Assembly: GCA_014529385.2 (NCBI GenBank)
Contig: CM043960.1
Span: forward strand, 34,178,396-34,242,395
Reading direction: 5' to 3'
Source: Adiantum capillus-veneris
Lineage: Eukaryota; Streptophyta; Polypodiopsida; Polypodiales; Pteridaceae
DNA: 64,000 nt
Part shown: one piece after another, positions 1 to 10,920 of the stretch
Layout: every line of letters starts with the position of its first letter
Position numbering within the stretch: the stretch's first letter is position 1
Program-made: the position numbers and the translations under genes
Notes under the pieces: model-generated
What the model was told of the DNA's origin: nothing
Database searches by the model: none
What the model saw: only the letters and a program-made list of their open reading frames with translations

Positions 1-1043
1 GTCCAATTGCAGCAGAATGCACTCCTGATTTGTGACAGTTGCGTATTCGATGCCCACCATTGCTGCCAAGATGTTATCGTATATGGACCTTCCTTTTATG
101 AACCCATGTTGATGGGGAGAGATGATCTTGGTTAGTAAGGGGGCTAGTGTGAGGGCTACTGCTTTAGCTATAATTTTGTAAGCCACCGACATCATCGTTA
201 TAGGGCGCCAATGTTTTAGTTGAGAACAACATATCTGTTTTGGGATGGGTTTGATAAGCCTTCTCTTTACCCTTACCTCCAACGACCCTTCAACCATGGC
301 TTTATTGGCCAACCTAGTGATTGGGCCCTTGAGATCATCCCAAAATTCTCTATAGAATTCCACCGTCATCCCATCCCAACCAGGGGACTTTTCCTTGCCA
401 AGGGCTTGCAATGCTAGTGAATATTCATCTTCGGAGAATGCCCGTTCCAAGAAATTAGCTTGTGAGTGGGGGATTTCCTTCTTGACACTCTGCAGTAAGG
501 TCCCTCTGGCTTCTTCCACTTCTTGGGACTGGATCTTTGGCCGTCCAATGATTTGACTAAGATAGTTCAACATTAGACCAGCCATCTCATCTTGGTTATG
601 AACTGTTGTCCCTTTCTCATCATAGAGCGAGCGGACGTGGCCCCGGCTCTTCGTGATTTTTAAAGCCCTAAAAAACTGAGTTTGATTGGAGGCTTCAGGT
701 TGCAGGAAAGTCTTCCTCGAGAGAAGCCTTGCCTTTATGATATCTTCTAACTGCTCATTAGCAAGGTTGGCTTTGGCTTCGAGCCATCGTTTGTGCTCCT
801 CCTCCGTAGCATGCCCATTGGCTTTTATGGAGGTAAGCAATTGTACCTCCGCTTTAAGATGTAGAAGGTGTACCTCCCTAGCTTTCTTGAATTGGGGGCC
901 CGAGGTTTTGATTGCTTTCTGGATGCTCCGAGCAAAGAGGTCCCATGCATTGTGTTTGTTGAGGTCAACATATTTTTTGAGCTTACCCAATGCCTTCTTG
1001 GTTAGATTCTTGAAAAGGGGGTCTTTGAATAGGTGTGCCCCTG
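1..1043 (-). pseudogene. LINE ORF2, reverse transcriptase segment (edge-truncated)
   Basis: From about 1043 to base 1 the minus strand is open with no stop in one frame, about 347 codons, and runs off the left edge. It first encodes the linker between endonuclease and RT, rich in Lys and Glu. It then encodes the L1 RT signatures KSPGWDGMTVEFY, LIKPIPK, WRPITMMSVAYKIIAK and HQHGFIKGRSIYDN, ending in LQLD, the start of RT motif A. The YxDD motif would lie outside the window. RT copies the LINE RNA at a nicked target. It is joined to the endonuclease only across a frameshift at 1044-1061, so it is called as a pseudogene, although this stretch itself is undamaged. Confidence 0.88.
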
Positions 1044-1811
1044 TTACACAAACAGTTTTTTCTCACCTCTTGGGGTCTGCTCCTCCCCTTTATTCTTCTT
1101 GAAATGTATGTGTAGAGGAATGTGATCCGAAAGGCTTTTTGTTGGGACTACCCTCATCTCCATCAACGACGGCATCCAGTCAGCTTGGTGTGAGCAATAG
1201 CATCTGTCCAGCATGGAGGCAATGCGGGCATACTGGAGGCTTGTGTAGGTGAAACGAGGTGTGCTGTTCCATAGGCCGACTTCCCATAAGTCGATCATCG
1301 CCCACTTTTCGCACAAACTTTTCCATTTGGACCTTTCCAAGCCAGCCAACATACTGGAGGATCCTGTTCTATCCCTACTCTTTTCTACCATATTGAAGTC
1401 ACCAACGAACAGCCACTCCCCTTCAATAGGAGTATCCCTAAGATGCATCCATAGTTTAGCTCTTTCTTTTGCATTGCAAGGGCCATACACATTCACAATG
1501 GTGAAGGGATGTCCTTACCATGTGATTCTAATCCCTAGGATTCTGCCAGATGGGTGGTTGAGAACCAATTTTGGCTCCAATTCTCTATCCGCAATGCTGA
1601 GGACGCCACTGAAACCGTTACTTCCTTCTCCATAGAATACCAGTTTCTTTCCTATCACCTGCTTTCTCTTGCTATGGGCATCTAAGTGGTGTTCTTGGAT
1701 GGCCCAGCAATTGACTGCCTTCTCCTTTTTTATTTCCTCTTAGAATAGGGTACTCTTCTTACGGGTTTTCAACCCCTTTACGTTCCAAGATTGGATAGTG
1801 AGAGACTCCAT
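1044..1811 (-). pseudogene. LINE ORF2, AP-like endonuclease domain
   Basis: Starts at the ATG at 1811-1809. Visible endonuclease motifs in order are QSWNVKGL (catalytic Asn), IQEHH (catalytic Glu), VNVYGP, GDFN (Asp, Asn) and LSDHIPL (Asp-His), all expected for target nicking in L1 elements. Two in-frame TAA stops break it early, one at about codon 24 and one just before GHPFTIVNVYGP. A third stop at 1046-1044 follows an A-run (T-run 1056-1061 on the plus strand). One base is missing there relative to the downstream RT frame. All catalytic residues survive, so inactivation is by frame damage only. Confidence 0.85.
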
Positions 1812-1862
1812 CCTTATTGAGGGGTTCATTGGGATAGAGAAACGAATTCTTCAGCATCCGAA

Positions 1863-2063
1863 TCACCCCCCCCCCTCCCCCCCCCCCCCTTCCGGGGGTT
1901 CCAAGTAAGGGGATTTCTTTTCTTGCAGTGCTGCAAATCGATCGTGCAGTGGGACAATGAACCCCCCTCCTTTCACCTCAAGTGTTCTCACGACTTGAAG
2001 CACTTTGGAGTCTCTTGCCATTGCCTTCACTCTTCTGGCTCTTTTCAGACTAGGGACTGTCAT
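1863..2063 (-). pseudogene. LINE ORF1 C-terminal segment
   Basis: Open stretch of about 66 codons with basic residues near its start, then a GGGFIVPLHDRF block and a Gly/Glu-rich end encoded by the C-tract at 1866-1889. Beyond the tract, in another frame, an acidic tail (DSDAEEFVSLSQ) ends in TGA about 15 bases before the ORF2 ATG. This fits the C-terminus of ORF1. The frame change coincides with the homopolymer tract, so it may be slippage or an assembly error. Confidence 0.6.
1866..1889. repeat. C homopolymer tract with one T
   Basis: Ten C, one T, then thirteen C on the plus strand (poly-G in the LINE ORF1 sense). Its length sets the reading frame of the ORF1 C-terminus. Confidence 0.9.
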
Positions 2064-2221
2064 CTGTCACTGTTGTCACTGTCATAAATTTAGGGATGGC
2101 AGCGGGAGTGATGATCCTATTATTATTGCCTGCACCTTCAGAAGTTCGTTGTATGGAAATCAATTCCTCCACAATCTTATCCTGCATCTTAATATCCATT
2201 TTTTCACATACCATACATCCT

Positions 2222-2800
2222 TTATCCTTCTCTGCATTTACCCCTTCTACTGCCCCCTTGCTTCTCCAGCCCTTCCATCGGGGATTCCATTTTACTGGGG
2301 GCCTGTGCTACCGGAGCTGCAGTATCATTAGACTTCAAGGGGCAATCCTTGGCAAAGTGTCCAAAGTTGTTGCATTCAAAACCTGCCCCAAAGTATGTTC
2401 CAAAGTTTAGTGGAATAGTAACTAGCCCTGCTCCGACATTGATAACCATGCTCCTAGGTGGAGTTTTAGACACATCCCAGCCTATACAAACCCTGTTTGA
2501 GGTTCTGCCAAACCCTCTCTTGCTAGGTATAAATAGGGGAGTGCCTAGTTGGCTAGCAAGCATCCAGATATTATCCCACAGCCAGCTAGGCAGACCCACA
2601 AACTCAACCCAGACCGGATGAAACCCTTGTAGAGATTCAACTGAGTCGAACACTGGCTCCCAAGGCACCACACAAACCGTAGTCCTATTAAATACTAGGG
2701 GCCCTTTATCAACGATCTTTTCCACATCGGAGGCCTCTTTGAATCTCACTGAACAAAATCCTTTAGCTATGTAAAAAGTACTTTCAATACAAGCGATAGC
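2222..2800 (-). pseudogene. LINE ORF1, DUF4283 domain plus zinc knuckle
   Basis: The frame runs from about 2800 through the non-ATG position 2749 to a stop at 2222. The start reads ESTFYIAKGFCSVRFKEA, then VPWEPVFD, HPVWVEFVGLPSWLWD and IGWDVSKTPPRS, the usual DUF4283 pattern of plant LINE ORF1. A CCHC knuckle follows (ECNNFGHFAKDC), but the first Cys of C-x2-C-x4-H-x4-C is Gly (GGT, one base from TGT). ORF1 binds the LINE RNA. The knuckle should be impaired. Its frame differs from the N-terminal ORF1 segment upstream. Confidence 0.82.
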
Positions 2801-2846
2801 TGAGCTTGCCTAGCTAACTATTTTTTGATAAGTGCTGGTGGAATCG

Positions 2847-3506
2847 CTACAGATTAATAGCCTCGGCAACCTCCACTTGCTGGGGCAAAGACTTTTTTAA
2901 AGTAGAAAAGTCCCGATCTGCCAACCTGTCTTCCACCAGCCCACTATAGTCTGTTTGGGAGCTAGTTCTTTTGTTGTTGTTAGGGCCGGACTCAATCATT
3001 TTGTTGACTTCCTTGAGCTCTTACTGAAGTCTAGCTCTTGTATTCTGTAGTTTTTCGATATCTCCTTCACTCGACAACCCTTTTGCTGAGCCTTTTCCAC
3101 AATCCTTAGAGTTAGGCCCCTTGAGTATGCTAGCAAATGAGATGCTTGGCTTGCGAGCTGCAGATGCACTTGACGCCTTATTTACGTTCGTACAGATGGG
3201 ACCCTGAGGAACCCTGTCTTTGAGGGATTTAACCTCGAATTTGAACCCTTGAGCTGAGCCCATTTTCTCTCTTGTTTTCTCAAAAGGCACTTTTCCAATC
3301 GATATAGTTTTGTCCTCTTTCATGGTTGAAGCCTTTGGAGAATTGGGGCTCGATATTTCCGCATCATATAACAGTTTCGAGACCGACCGGTCGCCTTCCT
3401 CCATCGACACTGCTACCTCCATTTCGGATAATTTATCCGCTATTAACATTTGCGAAAATTTTACAATATTTTCGCCTACGACTAAAACGCCGGGTTCCAT
3501 TACCAT
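2847..3506 (-). pseudogene. LINE ORF1 N-terminal segment
   Basis: ATG at 3506, about 161 codons to a TAA at 3023-3021. The same frame then stays open to a TAG at 2849-2847. The sequence is Lys/Ser-rich and includes KPSISFASILKGPN, like the SFA(S/E)LL motif near the start of plant LINE ORF1. No folded domain is seen. It lies directly upstream of the DUF4283 segment but in another frame, so ORF1 is broken near 2800-2850. Confidence 0.6.
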
Positions 3507-3601
3507 CTGTAAAGTTCTAAGGCCCTTAAATTAACGGCAAAAGAGTAAGGAGAGCTTGAGGTGTAGGTTTCAAACAAAAAAAAAAAAAAACACCTTACGT
3601 G

Positions 3602-3688
3602 GGTGAAATGAAGACTAACACGAGGAAGCAAAAATGATTATTGTGGATGAAGTGAAGACTAACACGAGGAAGCAAAAACGATTATTGT
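3602..3688. repeat. Two-copy 43/44-bp tandem repeat
   Basis: Copy 1 at 3602-3644 and copy 2 at 3645-3688 share the phrase GAAGACTAACACGAGGAAGC and end in ATTATTGT with three or four differences. It lies between the LINE and the MITE. No coding is seen. Confidence 0.8.
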
Positions 3689-3704
3689 CGGATAATAATC
3701 GCTA

Positions 3705-4198
3705 GGGAAAATTACCAAAATACCCCTCTAATTTGAGGAAATTCTCAAAATACCCCTCAAATTTCAAAAATTTCCAAAATGCCCCCGATATTTTGTCATA
3801 AATTCCCAAAATGCCCTTCAAATTTTCCAAAATTCCCAAAATACCCCTGGTTGTGAGACTAAATTTCTCGAAAAATAAATTTTTCTGTAGGTCTTCACAA
3901 GAAGAGTGATTGTCTATCGTACAAGATGCTAAAACTACAATTTGAGTTGGTTACGTAGGCTTTGGAGATGAATTGCTTCATTATTTTTAGACATAATTGC
4001 CTTTTTCGCGATGGTAACTGGTGACAAATTACATGCTGAGCACTCAAAAACGGATCTCAATTGTCAAAAACGAATGAAGATTAGAAAATCTTGAACATTC
4101 CAACCAAAATCGATACAAGGGTATTTTGGGAATTTTTGAAATTTGAGGGGTATTTTGGGAATTTCCTCAAATTAGAGGGGTATTTTGGTAATTTTCCC
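3705..4198. mobile_element. Mutator-like MITE, 494 bp, with 9-bp TSD
   Basis: Begins GGGAAAATTACCAAAATACC and ends with its reverse complement. The inverted repeats pair over about 76 bp (3705-3780 with 4123-4198) with only a few mismatches. The flanks carry a perfect 9-bp direct repeat TAATCGCTA (3696-3704 and 4199-4207), the duplication length typical of Mutator-like elements. The ends consist of a repeated AAAATACCCCTC-type phrase, and the inner 340 bp has no open frame. It is non-autonomous. High arm identity and an intact duplication suggest fairly recent insertion. Confidence 0.88.
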
Positions 4199-4207
4199 TA
4201 ATCGCTA

Positions 4208-5180
4208 TTTAGGCAAAGGAAATAATCGTTTGCAAGAAAGATGCTAATGTCGCTCGTAGCAGAGGCTTTGAACCAACAAAGGCTCACGGTTGTGGGCAGG
4301 GAGGGAAACACCAGGGTTGGAGAGTGTAGACGACGAAGCAAACCAGGGAAAGAGCTGGGGTGGTAGTACAGGTAGCCGAAACATAAGCTCAGCTCACCTT
4401 CAGATGCCAGTCTTGTGGCGTAGCTCGTACCTTGCTTTACCCTCACCCTCACACAGAACTGACAGAAGCGCACCCCCACTTAAGCAAAACCCAAACTCAA
4501 ATCTCGCCATCTTCCTCTCGTTTCTTACAGACCATCGCCCAACTCTCCATCTGCTTCCTACCACTCTTCTAAGTCTTTGTGTTTTTCAAGTTACACTTAG
4601 TTGTATTTTAAACGTTTACTTTCCATTGGAGTATGTAATAAGCATTCCATTTGAGAACTTTGACAAGTGCAAAGTAAGAGAAGACGCTCTTGGGATTTTC
4701 TCACTCTTTCTCATTTTCTTCTTTTATTCTCAAGTGTACAAGAGTGGCTAAGCAAGCGTTCTCACACTCCCTCCCAAAATGGAGCTCAAGGGTGGGTTTA
4801 CTAGAACTTGGCTATGGATGCAAAATCCAAACAAGTGAAAGATCATCTTCTTCTTCTTTTAAATGCTAAGCTATGCTAAGAGATTTCACATGGAGTAAGC
4901 ATATACAAAGTTCTACTTCTTCTTTCTACCCTTATTTATTGCTTACCCCGGAGTTCTTTCCCCCCCCGCTGACCATGGAATCATGAAGTTGACCATCTTC
5001 TTGGTTCACGGAAAGTTCTTTGAGTAATATGCATGATTTAATATTCTAATGTATAAATGTGCAATCAAATTAGCCAAACACAATATCCAATCTCCTCTAA
5101 AGAATTCTCTTAAGGGAAAACTCTCTCCTTTCTTAATTTACTTCCATCGAATTTATAAGAAATTACTAGATTCTCTTATA
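4208..5180 (+). other. Noncoding; possible LTR or leader of the gypsy remnant
   Basis: No domain is recognisable. It lies directly upstream of a degraded primer-binding site at 5181, so part may be the 5' LTR of the following gypsy copy. I could not find the LTR start. The open frame at 4290-4751 has no recognisable motif and is not supported as a gene. Confidence 0.35.
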
Positions 5181-5197
5181 TTGGTATCATATCTAAG
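5181..5197 (+). other. Degraded primer-binding site (initiator Met tRNA)
   Basis: TTGGTATCAtAtCtAAGG matches the common plant gypsy PBS TTGGTATCAGAGC with substitutions after TATCA. It lies about 650 bp before the recognisable gag domain, as expected. Confidence 0.5.
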
Positions 5198-5377
5198 GTT
5201 TCTCTTTTCTTGTTTACCTATGAAAGGTTGGAGTTTCTCATTGTTATTAGGCAAGTGGGACTCAAATTTATTATAGTGGTTGGCATGCTTGTTAATAGGG
5301 TACGAGGAACACCATTGAAAACTATGGTCTTAATTATAATGGAGTCTTTTCTGACTTGCCCATGGCTTAACCATTAT

Positions 5378-6759
5378 TGAGCGATCAACTAAAAGCTCTT
5401 CAATCTCACCAAGTACCCAAGAAGAGAAAGTTTTTGCAAGGCCTCCTCGTAAAACCTCCAAGGAAAACTATTCAAGAAGAAGAAGTGCGTTAAGAACCTT
5501 CAAGAGAGAGGTATGAAAGTGACACTTCCATTACCTTTGAAAGTGATGTTTCCCAAGCAGACGGTGGGCAAGGCGATCACCCAAACCTCTCAAGAAGAAG
5601 AGGAATCTGTCAAGCACTCCCTCCATTGCCAATCCTAAGAAGGGAGAAACAAACCCAAGAAGGAGGAAGTGATCACAATTTTTACCTTCTTATTTCGCTT
5701 CCTCTTCATTGTCACCATCTTCTGACAAAGAGAGTAGCAACTCACCAACCAAGAGATCAAAGAAAATTGGGAAAAGGAGCTGTGCAACATTGAAGAGGTC
5801 ATGCAAACTTAAAAAGTTTAAGGAATGAGGAAAGAACGTCACTTTCTTACCTATGATGGAACCCTTGGAACAACTAATAAAATGTTGACTTTTATCCAAC
5901 AATTTGATGCGGCTTTTGGAGATGAAGATTGTTTGGAATCTTCAAAGCTCCGAAATGTCTCTTTGCATTTCCAAATATCAACCCGTCAATGATGGGCAAG
6001 CCTACATGCCCAAGGTGAAGCTCCAAAGACATTGAAAGCTTTGAGGATTTCTAATATAAATCAATTCCTTACAAGTGATGCCAAAGATGAAGTCCTCATA
6101 AAATAGTGAAGCTTGAAGATAAAGTCCTTTGGTATCACTTGCAATTCCTTCCAAGTGATGCCAAAGATAAATTCCTCATGGAACGGTGAAGCTTAAAGAT
6201 GTCCTCTTACGAGTCTATTCAAAAGCATGTGGATAAGTTTTGGAGTTACATCTCAAAGCCATTATCTACAACCAGAAAGAATTTTCAAACCAAAAGCAAT
6301 AATTTTGTGCTAGACTATCTGAAGAGATGTGTGAGTATGCCATCTCAAAAAGACCCAAAACTATCTCAGAGGTCATACATCACACAATGGTTGCCTCGCT
6401 GATTCATTCTCAACAAGGGGGTAAAGAAGGGCTTCAACCCTATAGAAGCTAAGAAACTAGTTGGACCAAAGGGGAAGAACAATGCAATGCATAGTTCTCC
6501 TAAGGGCAACAACAAAAACAAATCAAAGGTGAAGAATAAAGGTGACAAAGGTAAAGACAAACTTTCAAGTGAAGAGGTAGAACGCTATCAAAAGTACAAG
6601 AAGTGTTTCAAGTGTGAGGAGCAAGGGCATGTTTCGCATGTGTGTCCTAAGAGTAGTAAATGTAATGACCCTCCTAGAGCTACCATGGTGGAGGCTCTAA
6701 AAGAGGAAGGCCATTGCAAAGGAGCACCACTCTCTTATGCTTGGAAAATAGTAAGATAG
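5378..6759 (+). pseudogene. Gypsy gag remnant with zinc knuckle
   Basis: Pieces of gag in several frames. An early basic segment contains QVPKKRKF. The retrotransposon gag domain includes YDGTLGTTNKMLTFIQQFDA, WASLHAQGEAPKTLKALR and a piece starting SYESIQKHVDKF at about 6204. A Lys-rich linker leads to an intact CCHC knuckle CFKCEEQGHVSHVC near 6606-6647 in a 90-codon open stretch (6487-6759). Gag packages the element RNA. At least five stops or frameshifts and a local ~80-bp duplication (6062-6117 and 6142-6199) show long decay. Confidence 0.8.
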
Positions 6760-6760
6760 C

Positions 6761-6900
6761 AAAATGCTTTCATACTTTCTAATTGTGGCTCCACCCACAA
6801 CTTTATCTCTATTGAGCTAGTTACTAAGCTAGGAATTCATGACTTTGAGATGGGAGATGTTGTGAAAGCAGGTGGAGCTTTAAAGGGCAAGAGAGGTGGA
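6761..6900 (+). pseudogene. Gypsy aspartic protease remnant
   Basis: Follows gag and reads NAFILSNCGSTHNFISIELV and TKLGIHDFE. The plant gypsy retropepsin consensus here is (I/V)DCGSTHNFIS. The catalytic Asp is replaced by Asn (AAT), so the enzyme would be dead even without the stops. A short direct repeat (GGTGGAGCTTTAAAGGGCAAGAG twice, about 6870-6914) follows. Confidence 0.75.
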
Positions 6901-7261
6901 GCTTTAAAGGGCAAGAGACCTCAATCACTCTATAGATTGGGAAACTAAGGCTCCATTTGCAAAACTATGTAGACAAAGAATATTTCTTTATCTCCCCACT
7001 CAAACATGAATATGCTATCTTAAAAGGGCACCATGATTTGATTGCATGGCTTCCGCTAGGAAGTTTTCGAAAAGAAAAGTCTTTGTTTTCTATATAGGCA
7101 AGGATGTCGCACTTGATATAATTAGTGTGAGTAACACTATACCACTTGTACAAACTCAAACTTTAATCAAAATAATGAAAAGTTTTTTTTCTTGCTACAT
7201 GGTTTTTTTCAAAGATTCCAAGGAAGGTCTAGTTTCCTTAGAGTTTTAAGATGTATTTACG

Positions 7262-7735
7262 AATGCAATTCCTAAGGAGCTCCCTCCCAAAATAAGACAA
7301 GATGATCATTCTATAGAACTTCTATGTGGTAGTTCACCTCCTAATAAGCTTCCTTATCGAGTCTCACCGGCTTAACAAGAGGAGCTTATGAGACAAGTGA
7401 GCACGCTTGTGGAAAATGGGATGGTCAAGTCTAGTTCATCTCCATCTTGTTCAGCAATTCTATAAGTACAAAGAAAAGATGGTACTTATAGAATGTATAT
7501 GGACTATCAAGTATTTAATTGGATAAACATGAATAATAGATGTCCCAACTCCAAGATAGAAAATCTATCCGATAAGTGACAAGGATCTATCTACTTTAGT
7601 AAACATATTTCAACAGTGGTTATCATGAGATAAGGATTGTGCCTGAACATATTCATAAGACAACCTTTCGTAAAACTTGGCCTATATGAATTCCTAGTAC
7701 TCCCTTTAGGGCTTTTTAGCAATTGAACCAGTCGA
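7262..7735 (+). pseudogene. Gypsy reverse transcriptase N-terminal remnant
   Basis: Recognisable blocks in order are KELPPKIRQDDHSIELL, PNKLPYRVSPA, QEELMRQVSTLVENGMVK, SSSPSCSAIL, RKDGTYRMYMDYQVFN, QGSIYFS, GYHEIRIVPEHIHKTTFRKT and a trace of the LPFG region. The sequence then ends abruptly near 7735, before the YxDD motif. Several stops and frameshifts are present. Same strand and order as the gag and protease pieces, so one element. Confidence 0.8.
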
Positions 7736-8592
7736 CCACCTCTTCATAAAGCCATCAATTTTGTACTCCCATTATCTTTCCAAGAAAAGCTTTGTAAATA
7801 AGGAAACTCTGATTTTTTAGCCGAGTGATTGCAAACCCTAACTTTTGTAAAATCTGAGTTGTACTACCTGATTATGAGATTTGAACCTTGTAATCCGGCC
7901 ACTGGCCAAAAGAGCCCTAGGTATAAAACTCAACTTTTTTAGTTTGAACATAATCTTTGTAGCATTATTTGAACTTTTGCGAGCTTTTGAGCGTATGACT
8001 GAGAGCAACTACTCTCAAGTAACTTGTAATCGAGTTTTCTCAAACTCTGGTAATCCAAATTCATTTCTGACAATTGCATTGTGTTACATGTCTTATGCTC
8101 TTTAATTTAAGTGTAACCATTCTCAATTTGTTGTGGCTCATGACAACCTGTTTGTGAGATACATATGTTGTTTTGAGTGCATAAATGGTTATTTTTTAAC
8201 GTTTCAACCATAAGAGAGTGTTCCCACACCATAGGGCAACCTTTTTGGTTAGTTCTATTGTAGTTTTCAACCATAAGAGAGTGTTCCCAGACTATAGGGC
8301 AACCTTTTTGTTAGTTCTATTGTAGTTTTCAGGACCTTGATCATGATGGATCGTGATTTTGATACCTTGCTAGATTGCGACTAGACTTGGTAGGATAGGA
8401 CCCCTAGACCTCTTAGACCTCTTCCCAAAGTTTCGTTGCATTTCGACTTTGTTTGAGTGCCAAAATGGCATGACGTCCAAGAGCGACGAGACAAGACATA
8501 TGCACATTGCCCAAGTAGAATGTGATATATTTTCTAGTGCTTTAGATAGCTTCATTTCAAAGGTTCACATCTTGAGGTTGACACCCTCAAAA
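7736..8592. other. Unassigned noncoding stretch
   Basis: AT-rich, with no domain or element end recognised. It separates the broken gypsy RT from the solo LTR. It contains the 63-bp tandem pair at 8205-8329 and the left copy (8588-8592) of the solo-LTR target duplication. Confidence 0.6.
8205..8329. repeat. Two-copy 63-bp tandem repeat
   Basis: CAACCATAAGAGAGTGTTCC begins both copies (8205 and 8268). The copies differ at three or four positions, including one lost base. Confidence 0.85.
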
Positions 8593-9075
8593 TGTAAGGT
8601 TTCCAGTTTCTGAAACCTTAGAAATTGTACAAAGTTTGATTAAATTAACTTGGTTGTTAAGAAAACACCGTAGAATGATCCAACTATGGCAAATATTGGT
8701 ATTTTTGGAACTGTAACCAGAGCTTTACTAGGGTTAGAATTTTTCAAAACCGAATTTCGATAAAATCTGAAAAAGTTACGGGCTCTGAAAGGTTACACTA
8801 TGAATTTAATTAGTTAAGTAAAATCGAATGGTTTCAGTAATTATTACTGCTAAATACTTTTTATCCTAAGGCTCTAGAAATTGCAGATATTTTCAAGTTT
8901 AATCATTAAAAGTTAAGAAAAATAGTAGAAATCGATTCTGGAAGCTGGGGGGACTGTGTGGGACTGTGATGAACCTGCCCAAGATAGGTTTAGTAGCAGG
9001 GGGCACTTGTGGAGCTGTAGGGATGCCTTGGGATACAAGTTACTACCATATTCAGCCAGTGAGTGCCCAGAAACC

Positions 9076-9083
9076 TATAAATA
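9076..9083 (+). promoter_or_regulatory. TATA box of the solo LTR
   Basis: CCTATAAATAGGGCC context, 484 bp into the LTR. The expected start of transcription (R region) is near 9110. A possible 5' splice donor (CAACGGTAATT) follows at about 9198. Confidence 0.6.
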
Positions 9084-9419
9084 GGGCCCCTTGCTTCACA
9101 ATTTCAGACAGACTCAGAGCCTTGGTAAATTCTCTCTCATCTAGAGGGACCTCTACGCAGAAATCACTAGAGAGCAAAGCTCTAGTTGGTTAATCAACGG
9201 TAATTAGCACTAACCTTTTTAATTAGTAGAAATATGTTAACTTATTTACATTTTTCTTAATTAATTGAAGATTAAACCTATTCTCCCCTAATTCAAAATT
9301 CTATGCCGATTATTGAGATTAAGCTTAGGAACACTAAGCTAATTAATTATTATATTATATTAGGACTGAAATTACTCATTTTAACCATAAATTAATGATA
9401 TTTATACTAATTAAGTTTA

Positions 9420-10920
9420 GATTAAGATGAGATAATTATCAGAGATGTGTTAGACTGTCATTATGCTAAAAAAATTATCTTTTAATTTTTTGAGTAATTT
9501 TTATAATTATTTAAGCAAAATTGCACTGTTTTTAAGAGAAAAGTAAAGGGAAAAATGATCAAATTAATCCAAAATGCTTTGAGATAATTATCAAAAGCAA
9601 AACACATCTTAATAAACCCGTGATAAGTATCTTAACTCCAGATAATTAGTTTAACTAATTATCTCAACATAATTACACTGTGTTTAAGAGAAAATAAAAG
9701 GGGGAAAATAGAAATATAATCCAAAATGCTTTGAGATAATTATCAGAGGAAAAAACATCTTAATGAACCCATGATAATTATTTTAACCTCAGATAATTAT
9801 TTTAACTAATTATCTCATTAAAATTACATTGTTTTTAAGGAAAAATAAAAATGAGAAAATAGCAAAATAATCCAAAATGCTTTGAAATACTTATTAGAGG
9901 TAAAACACATCTTAATAAATCCGTGATAATTATCTTAACCTCAGATAATTAATTTAACTAATTGTCTCAGAAGAAATACACTATTTTTAAGAAAAAATAA
10001 AGGGGAAAAATAACAAACTAATTCAAAAAGCTTTGAGATGATTGTCAAAGGTAAAATACATCTTTGGAAACCCGTGATAATTATCGTAACCACAGACTAG
10101 TCTAGCTAATTATCTTAGTAGAAAAACACTGTTTTTAAGGGAACATTAAAGGGGGAAAATAGCAAATTACACTAAAAATCTTTGAGAAATTATCGTAGTT
10201 AAAAGACCCTATTTTTGAAGATAAATTAAAGAGGAAAACTAGTAAATCACGTTATATGATTACATGCTATTTATCAGAGTTAGAATACATAATAAAAAGG
10301 CCGTGATAATTATGTCAAGGTTGAAAGATGAGTATAGATGTTTATTTGAGTCAAATTATACTAATTTTAGATAAAAAAGTAAAGGGGGAAATTAGTAAAT
10401 CATGTTAGATGATTACATGCTATTTTTTCAAGCTATATCACATCATGAAAAAGCCGTGATAATTTGGTCAAGGTTAGAAACTTAGTATAGATATTTATCT
10501 AAGTCAAATTATACTAATTCTAGCCGAAATTTAAAGGGGAAATTAGTAAATCAAGTTATATGATTACATTCTATTTATTAGAGTTAGATTACATGATAAA
10601 GAGGCCGTGATAATTATTTCATGGTTAGAAAAGTAGTATAGATATTTATCTAAACCAAAATATACTGATTCTAGCTGAAAACTAAAGGGAAAAATTAGTA
10701 AACCATGTGATATGATTACATGCTATTTATTAGAGTTATTTTACATGATAAAAAGGATGTGATAATTATATCAAGGTTAAAGAATTAGTATAGATATTTA
10801 TCTAAGTCAAATCATACTAATTTTAGCTAAAAATTAAAGACAAAAATGAGATAATTGAGTTGAAAAATTAAACAATAATTACCAGAGTCTGCAAACATCC
10901 TTATCTACTTGTGATAATTA
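9420..10920 (+). repeat. ~152-bp tandem array inside the LTR, about 9-10 copies
   Basis: The phrase AAAATGCTTTGAGATAATTA recurs at 9571, 9723, 9874 and 10025 and, weaker, at 10174. The phrase GATTACATGCTATT recurs at 10258, 10411, 10562 and 10714. Spacing is 149-153 bp throughout. Every copy keeps a (C)GTGATAATTAT-like block. The array splits into two related sub-families at about 10,200. It lies between the TATA box and the gag-like exon, so it is probably 5' leader or intron sequence. Confidence 0.8.

Larger units (their letters stand above)
1..3535 (-). mobile_element. L1-type LINE, 3' part cut by the window edge
   Basis: Non-LTR retrotransposon read right to left: ORF1 (about 3506 to 1825), then ORF2 endonuclease (from 1811) and reverse transcriptase (to base 1 and beyond). 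The order ORF1 with DUF4283 and zinc knuckle, then AP-like endonuclease, then L1 RT is the standard plant L1 order. ORF1 and the endonuclease part carry stops and frameshifts, so the copy is dead as written. The 3' end and poly(A) lie outside the window. The 5' boundary near 3535 is inferred from where coding similarity stops; I saw no clear target duplication. Confidence 0.9.

Noticed and set aside
4290-4751. 153-codon plus-strand open frame
   Set aside because: No recognisable motif, ends in hydrophobic low-complexity sequence, and lies in a probable LTR or leader. Likely chance.
9420-10920. Possible CRISPR-like or satellite array
   Set aside because: The 152-bp units are contiguous and diverged, with no short identical repeats and spacers, and lie inside a plant LTR.
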